NCBI GenBank assembly: GCA_021029095.1 | Contig: JAJOHG010000590.1 | Span: 1-12,731 of the forward strand | From: Phellopilus nigrolimitatus | Taxonomy: Eukaryota > Basidiomycota > Agaricomycetes > Hymenochaetales > Hymenochaetaceae | Reading direction: 5' to 3' | Length of the DNA stretch: 12,731 nucleotides | In this document: piece after piece, positions 1 through 7,625 of the stretch | Numbering within the stretch: position 1 is the stretch's first letter | How the letters are laid out: each line of letters opens with the position of its first letter | Notes under the pieces: model-generated | The model's input: only the letters and a program-made list of their open reading frames with translations | The model's database searches: none | Told to the model about the DNA's origin: nothing | Made by a program: the position numbers and the translations under genes

Positions 1-265
1 GTAGATCAATAAATCGGTCATGACGCCTAAGGATTGATCATCTCAAAATTTCTTTCGTGGCTTTCGTGGCTTTTTCTCACCGTATCCAACGACTATAAAA
101 CATAATCAGAAAATGCGGTTGGTTTGTTAGAACGAGTTATATCATACCCAGAGTTACAAACCAGACAGAAGACCGCCATTTAAGACCTCGAGGCCTACTT
201 TGATTTTGGGGATGCAGTCTATTCATCTGAGACAGAACACCTGAGGAATGGTCCGTGTCAATCAT
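1..265 (-). CDS. MFS transporter, N-terminal fragment (5' end of gene, cut by window edge)
   Basis: No long ORF marks this gene; it appears only after splicing. Exons are 265-148, 92-81 (12 nt) and 26-1. The introns are 147-93 (GTATGA...TAG) and 80-27 (GTGAGA...TTAG). The 52 residues begin MIDTDHSSG, run through RPRGLKWRSSVWF and enter a hydrophobic stretch FVTLVVGYGVMTDLLIY, which looks like the start of transmembrane helix 1. As recalled, fungal MFS (general substrate/DHA1-like) transporters have a basic Arg-Gly-Leu-x-Trp-Arg-Ser-Ser segment just before TM1, followed by a Thr-Asp-Leu-Leu-Val-Tyr-like stretch. The family would act in a membrane as a proton-coupled transporter; no substrate can be inferred. 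The start is the first ATG after an in-frame TAG; an inner ATG at 226 is the alternative. The rest of the gene lies left of the window. Confidence 0.66.
52..69. repeat. 9-bp perfect tandem duplication (CTTTCGTGG x2)
   Basis: CTTTCGTGG occurs twice back to back at 52-60 and 61-69. It lies inside predicted intron 2 (80-27) of the MFS gene, so a change in copy number would alter intron length only. It is probably a simple slippage duplication. Confidence 0.8.
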
Positions 266-626
266 GAAAGGAAAACACAGCTAGTACGAAGCTTAAGTTC
301 AAGGGGGCTCGAAAAACTCCTCAATCGATCCGGTGTATGTACTTTTGAGCTCAAGCCTGATTCTGAAAGTTCATGGTGCAGATCCGGAGGATTGGTTCTT
401 TAGATACGTGGGATCAACGGAGAATTCGAACCGGAAGTCGCGATTACCTTGTCGGTGCCTTTGACAAAGGCCACTGGATGTATTTGCTGTACAACAGGGA
501 TAGATCCCCGATAATGACGAAAGGTAAAATTATACATGCTGTACATACAAAAAATACATGCGCATTTGATCACTTTCTTCATTTCCGTCAGACTATACCC
601 ACTATGATTCCCCTCGCTGATTGAAT
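266..626. other. Intergenic: PHO85 3' flank and MFS promoter
   Basis: This 361-bp stretch lies between the MFS start (265) and the PHO85 stop (627), both genes on the minus strand. It should hold the kinase 3' UTR and the transporter promoter. If the kinase really ends at 688 (see frame slip), the stretch is 422 bp. Small ORFs on both strands here resemble no family I know and have no splice-supported extension. No RNA gene, repeat or clear regulatory motif was seen. Confidence 0.6.
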
Positions 627-2200
627 CTACATACAAACGACCACGTTAAGGGGCACACACTTTGTACCCGCAGACCTCTGAAACGCTTCAGCTCGGATGT
701 CCGTATGTCTGCGGAGCATATTGGGGAACGCCCTCGTATGCTGATTGGCCTTGGGCGTATGCCGCTTGCAACAGTTGACGCTGCGCCTGCACTTGTGCCT
801 GCGCTTGAGCATGTGCACGGCTTGGGCTTGAGCCTGAGCTTGGGCCTGGGCAGCAGCGTGTGTGGAGTGCGTGGAGTACATAGTCTGCATGGGCTGCACG
901 AACTGAGGAGGCTGCTGTTGTACCTGGCTCTGGAAAGGATAGTTATACATGGGCGGAGCCATTGCGCCTGCAGATACAGGGTTGCCTACTCCATACATGT
1001 TCGGAACAGTGCTTGTGAAGTATGGGTGACTCAGGGCTTCTGCAGCAGTGAGCCGCTTAGTCGGATCGAACTGAAGAAGGCGATCGAGTAGATCGCAAGC
1101 TGTAACAAAATTATTTCTTGTACAACTTATCATGAAGCAAAATCTCGTACCTTGCGGCGTAGCTTTTGGTATAATTTGTTGAAAAGGAATTTTAGGATAT
1201 CTCGGGTATTGTTTCAAGGTAATCTCCGGCTGAGCCTTGATTAGCGAATCATTAATCAATTGTCTTCGATTTAAACGTACAGAGTCTGTCGCGATTTTCT
1301 TCAGTGTCCTATCGTCCGGTGTCCCAACGATTCGCATGATATGAAGTAATTGGTCCTGGTTGTCTCGTCCACGGAAAAGCGGTACACCAGAAATCATCTC
1401 GGCAAATATACATCCACAGGACCATACATCAATTGATGTGTTGTACGTCCTTGAACCAAGTAGTACGTCCGGTGCACGATACCAGAGTGTTACGACCTGT
1501 CAGATTTTTATAAACTGGGACGAACAGGTAGCAAGATGTAAAATTTAACACCCACTTCGTTTGAAAATGTGTTAACGGGAACACCAAATGCTCTGGCCAA
1601 ACCAAAGTCTCCTATTTTTAGCTCTCCTTTCTTGTTGATCAGAAGGTTCTGCGGCTTGAGATCACGATGCAAGACCCTGTTTTCGTGACAGAACGCAGTT
1701 CCTTTTAACAGTTGATACATGAAGCTTCGTACTGTAGCGGGATCAAGAGCGCCACGTTCGCCGTGTGTATCCATATACTTTTTCAAATCTTGTTCGCAGT
1801 ATTCGAAAATGAGGACGAGCTTCGTTTCCGTATGTATAACGTCGTGAAGCCGGACAATGTTAACGTGTTTGAGCTCCTTCATGAGGGAGATTTCGCGAAT
1901 AGCTGTGGAGGGAGTCCCTTCTTCCGCATCGAGGTGGATTTCTTTGAGAGCTACAATTTCATTGGTGGTCCTTGATCGTCCCTAGCAATATAAAACTGGT
2001 CAACATCCGTCGTAGATTTATTCGGAAGCACCTCAACCTTATACACCGTCGCGTACGTCCCTTCGCCTGTCAGTACGACTTTATCAGCACTACAGTTGCT
2101 TTCTTCAAAATATTACATGCCTAGTTTTTCAAGCTGGAAGACTAACGATAAGCTAACTGTTTTCTGAAAGAGATCGCTGTCGTACCTGGATATAGTTCAT
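627..2200 (-). CDS. PHO85: PHO85-type cyclin-dependent protein kinase (CDK5-like)
   Basis: This Ser/Thr kinase would act with Pcl-type cyclins in phosphate, nutrient and cell-cycle signalling. Exons are 2200-2186, 2133-2121, 2066-2038, 1981-1556, 1496-1281, 1229-1151 and 1099-627. The spliced protein is about 416 residues and starts [20 protein letters not shown]. Visible landmarks: glycine loop G10-V17 with inhibitory-type Tyr14, catalytic Lys32, PSTAIRE cyclin-binding helix 43-49, HRDLKPQN with Asp126 and Asn131, DFG Asp144, and T-loop TFSNEVVTLWYR with Ser159 where Cdc28-type kinases carry Thr; a Ser there is a PHO85 hallmark. After the kinase fold comes a long Pro/Gln/Ala-rich tail that yeast Pho85 lacks. 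Intron 2 (2120-2067) uses a GC donor. Introns 5 and 6 (1280-1230, 1150-1100) are 51 nt each, in frame and stop-free. The last 65 or so residues are Arg/Cys-rich and probably come from a one-base frame slip near 805-835; the alternative stop is at 688-690. Confidence 0.93.
805..835 (-). other. Probable frame slip in the Gln/Ala repeat of the PHO85 tail
   Basis: Read in the kinase frame, the tail passes from repeated Gln-Ala into [12 protein letters not shown] and stops at 627. Read one frame over, the same DNA continues the repeat as [20 protein letters not shown] and ends [11 protein letters not shown] at a stop at 688-690. The second reading keeps the composition of the upstream tail, so a single missing base (or two extra) in this repetitive stretch is the simplest explanation. 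No GT-AG intron of plausible length fixes the frame. Confidence 0.65.
2067..2120 (-). other. GC-AG intron (PHO85 intron 2)
   Basis: This 54-nt intron starts CTAG|GCATGT and ends CTGACAG|GCGAAG, with a good branch-point sequence GCTGATAA upstream of the acceptor. Only this boundary restores the glycine loop LGEGTYATV. The nearby GT (GCAT|GTAATA) throws the reading out of frame. Confidence 0.8.
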
Positions 2201-3102
2201 TGGGGTAGAAGATCCAAAGGGAGCCAGATTGACGAGTTACAGGATATGTCGAGAGGCCCTTATAACAGTTCTGACCTAGATCTGTTTTCAGGACAGTCAC
2301 AATTCTAAAGAGAGTTCTGTCGTATTTAGTTCCGACAAGCACAGGCTTTAGGCTGTGGCAACGCGACGCGTGGCTCAATCTGCGTGCTCGGTCGAGCAGT
2401 TCTTAGCGACCAAAGCAAAGAGCTGAACAAAGAGTGTCAGGGCGTGCACAGACACGGATAGAGTGTTTGCGGCTCCTGGTAGGAACAACTCGACGAGAGC
2501 AGACGAGTGGTAGATGGGGATCAAGTTCGAGTTGACCATCGCCGCGCTCAGCACGGAAGAGGCAAGAATGGTGACGTGACTTTCGTGACTATATGCGAAC
2601 ATTCCTTTGCCTTTGTTCATGTACGATGGGAAGCGGCATGGAGAATTCAGTCCCTGATTTACCAATCAGCCCTGACATGAAAACTGTTTGCGTTGAAGTG
2701 AAGATAGTTGCGAGATTTTTCTTTTTTGGGAGAATTAAAGACCGTGCTGAAGCGTGACGGGGAACGACTAAATGAATAAGAATTAGGACCCCGGGCACTA
2801 TTCAGGCGTTTATCGTATAGTCATCTGTCTCAGAACAGTTGGAACTGTAGTCCTTGCACGTCGCAGGCCTATGGTATCCACGAAGTCTTTCAAATCCATG
2901 GAGTTAAGTTATCTTAAGAATTGTGTTAATTGCCGCACTGAAACCCGATTATCAAATGAAAGACCCTGGGGAGGGTTGGTTTAAAAGGGATTCTTACATA
3001 GGAAGCAATTTTTTTAGCAAAGAAATTTTGTTAGTTGAGCAAGACGCGACTTCCGCAAAGCTTGTTCCCTGACATCCAGCTATTTCCCCTCCGTCGCCTT
3101 CT
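2201..3102. other. Divergent intergenic region between PHO85 and UTP5
   Basis: These 902 bp separate two divergently transcribed genes and should carry both promoters. No coding exon with family resemblance was found on either strand. The minus-strand ORFs at 2142-2378 and 2375-2665 look random and overlap the kinase 5' end and upstream region. A TTTAAAAG TATA-like stretch lies about 115 bp before the UTP5 ATG. An AGAAATTTTG stretch at 3021-3030 loosely resembles the yeast RRPE element of ribosome-biogenesis genes. An ACGCGA hexamer lies near 3044. All of these are weak single motifs. Confidence 0.6.
2361..2371. promoter_or_regulatory. Tandem ACGCG/ACGCGT (MCB-like) motif upstream of PHO85
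   Basis: ACGCGACGCGT contains one perfect MluI cell-cycle box (ACGCGT, 2366-2371) directly preceded by an ACGCG half. It lies about 165 bp upstream of the kinase ATG. ACGCGT is the known target of MBF-type factors in G1/S control in yeasts. Whether it is used here is inference. Confidence 0.35.
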
Positions 3103-5680
3103 ATGTCAACCGCCCCTCAAAGATTGAAGAATCAGCGCGCTAAGGCTTCAAAATCCCGTCCGCCCGCGACCTCCACTATCTCCCAACCTGTCGTCGAAGA
3201 TGCCTGGTCCTCTACAGTTTTATCCGCTTTCTCCCCCGATGCCCAGCTCTTTGCCTTTCTTTCGTTAGCTATCGACAAGCACCGACTGCGCATATACGAT
3301 GTCAATGCCAATCGGGCGATTGCAGAGCTCGTCGTGGATCGCGCTAGAGTAACATCTCTTGCATGGATACCATTTGATTCGAAAGACAAGCGTGCCTTGA
3401 AGGAAAAGGAGAGTTCGCCGACCAAAAAGCGGAAAAAAACTCGACCTTGCCTCTGGCAACTCTGAAGCAGCTGAATCCTCGCCAGCGGAAGTGCAAGCTG
3501 TTGCTCTTGGCCTCTCGGACGGAAGCGTGCAATTATTCTCTGCAGTTCATGGTAGCATTATCAGGACTCTGTCACATCCTGCAAGCAAATCGCCCGTGCT
3601 GGCTATGTCGAAGGGTAGTCAAGATGGCAAGCTCCAATCTCTTTGGACTTCATACGCAGATGGCGTTTTACTGTTATGGGATGTGCGAAAGGGAGAGGTT
3701 CTTATTAGCACGCAAAGTGAAGAGCGGGCACCTTACTCAGCTTTGGCCGTTTGCCCGGGGGCGGATGATGAACAAACACTTATTCTAACCGCTAACAATT
3801 CCATCCATCTCCTCTCCTCGTCGTCTGATCCTTCAGCAAGCGATCTATCCGACGCAGACACGATCAAATTGGTCTGCTCTTTCAGCGGTCATGCGTCCAC
3901 GGTGAAGTCTCTTCATTGGGACTCGTCGACCTCACCCGTCAACCGATTCTACTCTTCCGCGGAAGATGATAGATTCGTTTACATCTGGGAAACTTCCGAC
4001 CTCGCTTCAAGTAAAGGCAGAATGGTCGCATCTTGTCCCACGGATACAGATGTCCGTCAAATAGACGTCTCTGGTTCATTGGGAAAACGGAACCTCCTCT
4101 CTCTCTCGTCTTCTGGAAAAATTACGCTCTCCCCAGTACCTGCAGAACTGAGCACGTCCTCCGGTACTAAGACCGCTTCAAAACAACAGGTCCCTACCCT
4201 GCTTCCTCGCACAACGATCGCATTATCATCAAAAAAATCCGCTTCGGACGTCTGCATACTCGCTGCTGTATTTCTGTCTACCGAAGAGGGCCGCATACGA
4301 ATTGCTTTTTTGAGTGGAGGAGCAAAGGTTGCGTTTGAGACAGTAGTAAGTTATTTTTACTAATATCGGGCGTTTGGTGATTTATGCCGGTTTTTATCAG
4401 GAATACCTTGACGCTACAGGCGAATATATCACGGAGTTGTCATTGCAGCCCAACGCTTCTGCATTTGGGCTCGTAAAGGAAGCAAATGCAGTTGGGGTAT
4501 GCCTGCCATTTTGTGCATGATCTAGTTTTACTGATAGTTTCTGTAGATTGTCAGTCATCGTTATAACGAGTCTGCTAGCGTGAATATTGCTACGGGCACT
4601 CAAATTCCCAATGACCCGTCTCTTGATCCGCTTGTCGATCGCGAAGTTGAGGGCGCACTTGACGCTGATCTGGCGGAGCTCAGTCTTGGACAGCGTCTTG
4701 CTGCTCGTACCGACGCCACCGGTACCAACGGCATTATCCCGGGCCAACGTTCCTCCGGAAGTGACGCTGAGGATGATCAGGGACTGGCCAAACGAGAAAA
4801 GAAGCGAAAAACGCGCATTGCAGCCACGACGGTACCCGCGCACTCCCTCACGCGCACGCTCATTCAGGCACTGCATGCGGGCGATACAAGCCTACTCGAG
4901 GCATGTCTTGCACACTCTGACGAGGCACTTGTGCGAAACACCGTTGCGCGATTACCTCCGCAGCTCGCGGTTCCTCTACTCACAGCTTGTGTCGAGCGCC
5001 TTGGGCGAGGTGGACGTGGGAACGGTGTAAAGGGACGCGGAGGAGGAGCGAGTGCTCAGAGAGGGATGGCTCTGGTCAAATGGGTGCGTGCTGTGCTGAC
5101 AATTCATAGCGGGCATCTAATGACGGTGAGTCGTGTCAGACTTGCAAATTCGCACCTAGTTCCTGACCTCTTCGTTGCACTCCCTTAGATGCCGGACCTC
5201 GTCGCACGACTTTCACATCTTCATTCGACGCTTACGACGCGACTCACGCTTCAGGAACGCCTCCTGACACTAAGCGGTCGATTGGACCTCGTCCTTGCAC
5301 AAGTCGAACTCCGTTCTTCCAATGCTCCTGCACCATTGCCTGCCCGAAAAAAGAAAAACAGGAAACGCGGGAAAGCAAAAAAGGAGCCATTGAAGTACGT
5401 AGAGGGCGAGAGCTCCGATGACGAGGAACAGATGCAAGTAGAAGTCGAAGGTGGCAAGGACGATGGCAGCGAAGATGATGGGGGGAGTGTAGAGGACGTT
5501 GAGCTAGGGGGGGACAGTGACGAAGAAAGCGACGATGATGAGGAGGAGGAAGAGAGTGACGAGGAGGAAGAGGAGGAAGACGACGACGAAGACGACGCCG
5601 ACACCAATTTAATGAATGGATTCATTGACAACGAGGCAGAGGACTACGATGAAGACGAGTCGGAAGAGGATAGTGATTAG
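3103..5680 (+). CDS. UTP5: UTP5/WDR43-type U3 snoRNP (t-UTP) WD40 + Utp12 protein
   Basis: The product would be a nucleolar subunit of the t-UTP/UtpA part of the small-subunit processome, needed for pre-18S rRNA transcription and processing. Exons are 3103-4345, 4401-4496, 4547-5125 and 5189-5680; introns are 4346-4400, 4497-4546 and 5126-5188. Allowing one extra base in the A7 run at 3433-3439, the protein is about 802 residues. A basic N-terminus (about 1-30) leads into degenerate WD40 repeats (about 35-400), including GLSDGSVQLF, VLLLWDVRKGEV (~189-199), and FSGH...LHWD...VYIWE (~260-294). A Utp12-type helical domain spans about 546-690 (from SLTRTLIQALHAGD). A Lys/Arg patch (~690-706) precedes a very acidic tail of Asp/Glu/Ser to the stop, as in other nucleolar UTP proteins. 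The ATG at 3103 is the first in frame. The gene converges on the glycosylase gene, 66 bp away. Confidence 0.9.
3433..3439 (+). other. Apparent +1 frame slip at an A7 run in UTP5
   Basis: The N-terminal frame reads SSPTKKRKK and then hits TGA at 3463-3465. Dropping one A from the run of seven gives KKRKKLDLASGNSEAAESSP and joins the long downstream frame with GLSDGSVQLF. An intron 3392-3470 (79 nt, phase-compatible) would also restore the frame but has a poor GTGCCT donor and no good branch site. Confidence 0.7.
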
Positions 5681-5746
5681 AGGACTCGCTTTACATTAGT
5701 ATTTACATATCTTATTCGATACAGTTCGACACAAAAGATGGCAAGC
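5681..5746. other. 66-bp convergent gap between UTP5 and glycosylase stops
   Basis: The two stop codons are only 66 bp apart on opposite strands, so the 3' UTRs must overlap or be extremely short. The strand is AT-rich (around TTTACATTAGTATTTACATA), which fits polyadenylation signals for both directions, but no canonical AATAAA was seen. Confidence 0.5.
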
Positions 5747-7353
5747 TCATGACTGCGAACGCTTCTGGCGTTTCTGGCCTTTCGGTTGGATTTCTTTCTG
5801 TGGAGGCTTTCGTGTCTTATGCTGTGTCAAAGGAGAATTCCGGACTTTACGAAGACGCAAAGAAGGTACCTTTGAACGGGTCCGGACAATTTTCTCATCT
5901 TCGTCGGAGAGAGACGTGAGTTCACTGTCTTCATCGTCCTGATAGAGATTATGCATCACGTTTGTACAAGCTGCATGAAACTTAAGATACCTTTTGTTCA
6001 GTGTCCTTGCCTAAATCTTTGACAACCACTAGACGTTGCAACTCTGCCACAAAGGCAGATGTTCGACCGCCGACAGTGATCCATTTGATTGTGGCTGGCT
6101 CGCCCGAGGACTATCATAATAGGCATATGTTCCGTCAGTACTTAGCTAATAATTCAGAGGGAAGAAAAGGACTAACTAGTTTCAACACAGCTGGCCCCTT
6201 CGCCTCCTTCTTGTTCTTACCTTTCCCCTAAATATGTATGTTGGCATGAGAAAAAGGATTAGCTTGAGATACAAACTCGACCATACCCAGCGGTGGACGA
6301 AAAGCCAGCTTTCAGGAAACCTGCTCGAGTCCGCATTCACAGATACAGCCGTCTGGCAAACATATATCGTCTTTTCATGGAGCATCGATAGTTGATATTC
6401 ATTCAAAGTATGGCATTTTTGTTCCGGGTGAATTTGCGCGTGGTATAGTATTTCATCTGAAATCACAAATAAGGTAAGCATACTCGGGAAAGGCAGGCGA
6501 GACATATAGGCTGTACCAGCGACCCAGTTTCCGACACCAGCACTGAAAGACTGGTCGAGTAGCAACGCCTTTATTGGACATGTGCGTTTCAATGTTAGTT
6601 TTGAAAACTCTTCTAAGGGTGGCATACACAGGATAGGATCAAAGCCGAGAGACGAGATGGGAGGCTCATTTACTGGCTCTCTGCAGAGCCGAATACGACC
6701 TAGACGACGCGCATCGACGAATGCAATTTGTGTCTCAGACTCTGAGTTGTACTCGGCATCCGAGAGGTGAATGATGAACTTAGAAAAAGCAAGTGAGGAC
6801 AATTAACGTGAAAGCTCTATCTTACAAGAAGTGCTAGGCACACACTTTATAAAACCGGGGAGGCCACACATTGTTGCCTTTCTTTGGTCCTTCTCTGTAG
6901 TATAAGGGCTCCTCCCCTTTCACCTTTTGAAAGCAAGTCGGTAGAAGTGAGTCAGACGAAAACTGCCGAACAAACAAGATTGAATGCTTACAAAAATGTT
7001 TCCCGTCATACCGAAGTGTAGGACAGGCATCCTCCCTTCCCCTTCTAGTTCAAGAAAGAATACCTTCCCATACCGCTTCACATCCTTCACTTTTCGATTC
7101 GTAATTTCATTTGCCTAGTCCGAGATGATAAAAAAGTTGTAGGGACCCATAGTAATGTTCAAACTCACGAATTCTGTGTGTGACAGTCCAGAATAAACGA
7201 TGTTGTCCTCGGTCGTATCCACCCGAGTGATATGTTTTCCCTGAGCATGTGTTTTGACGAACTTCGCAGCTCTGTCGACTTCTTACTCCATACATTTAAG
7301 AAACCACAAGGCGATAAAAGTCAGCCTTGGCACGTACCTGGTAGTTCTGGCAT
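5747..7353 (-). CDS. FPG1: Formamidopyrimidine/Nei-family DNA glycosylase (zincless, plant/fungal type)
   Basis: This base-excision-repair enzyme would remove oxidised bases and nick the abasic site. Nine exons: 7353-7338, 7281-7169, 7114-6992, 6923-6846, 6778-6517, 6456-6287, 6227-6177, 6110-5991 and 5938-5747, giving 374 residues with all junctions in phase. The start MPELPEV supplies the N-terminal catalytic Pro2 and Glu3 of the family. Lys60 in RYGKVFFLEL matches the essential beta-hairpin Lys of bacterial Fpg. FVDARRLGR (130-138) matches the Asp-x-Arg-Arg segment. The H2TH motif with GVGN (191-194) and the ADEILYHAQIHPEQ helix follow. In place of a four-Cys zinc finger, GGRTSAF (285-291) with Arg287 matches the zincless finger recalled from plant and fungal Fpg. 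A basic C-terminal tail (about 330-374) suggests nuclear import or DNA contact. Intron 5 (6516-6457) is in frame and stop-free. The gene is divergent from the SYLF/SH3 gene. Confidence 0.92.
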
Positions 7354-7625
7354 CCTAAAGGACCCAGCCAAATTTAGTCGCTAGTAAGTAAAACGGAGGC
7401 TTTTCACAAATGCGGCTTTGCAATGTTAGATGAAGGTCGTGTTCAACTCTCCGGAGGGAAGAGGGATCGACGTCCCCATTGTAGTAAATTCGGATGACAT
7501 CAGCTGTTTCGCATGACGGGGGCGGGCAACGACTCGGATGTGCTACTTGTGTTCGGGACGGCTGCTTGTGTAGCTTTGTAATTTGACCTCGCATCACCAT
7601 CATCCTCTCGCACCATCTGCAGTGA
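7354..7625. promoter_or_regulatory. Compact divergent promoter between glycosylase and SYLF/SH3 genes
   Basis: Only 272 bp separate the two start codons, so both promoters must share this stretch. It contains a CRE-like octamer TGACATCA at 7495-7502 (one base off TGACGTCA), a GACGTC around 7470 and a GC-rich GGGGGCGGG near 7517. These are plausible bZIP/GC-box sites but unproven. No coding exon was recognised. Confidence 0.4.

Noticed and set aside
418..440. GAATTCGAACC, resembling a tRNA T-loop/B box
   Set aside because: The required G53-C61 pair is missing on both strands and no acceptor, D or anticodon arm can be drawn.
373..624. 83-codon plus-strand ORF and overlapping minus-strand ORF (400-636)
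   Set aside because: Neither resembles a known family; they overlap each other and the expected 3' flank of PHO85.
621..1091. 156-codon plus-strand ORF rich in Leu/Gly/His
   Set aside because: It lies antisense to the repetitive Pro/Gln/Ala tail of PHO85 and has no family resemblance.
2315..2350. Minus-strand peptide KPVLVGTKYD, like a G4 box of Spg1/Ras-type GTPases
   Set aside because: No P-loop, G3 or G5 motif was found around it in any frame, and it sits just upstream of the PHO85 start. Treated as chance, though a decayed GTPase remnant cannot be fully excluded without a search.
2375..2665. 96-codon minus-strand ORF with hydrophobic stretches
   Set aside because: No recognisable family, no splice-supported extension, and it lies in the divergent promoter region.
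5251..5631. 126-codon minus-strand ORF made mostly of serine
   Set aside because: It is the antisense shadow of the GA-rich acidic tail of UTP5; low-complexity DNA leaves stops rare on the other strand.
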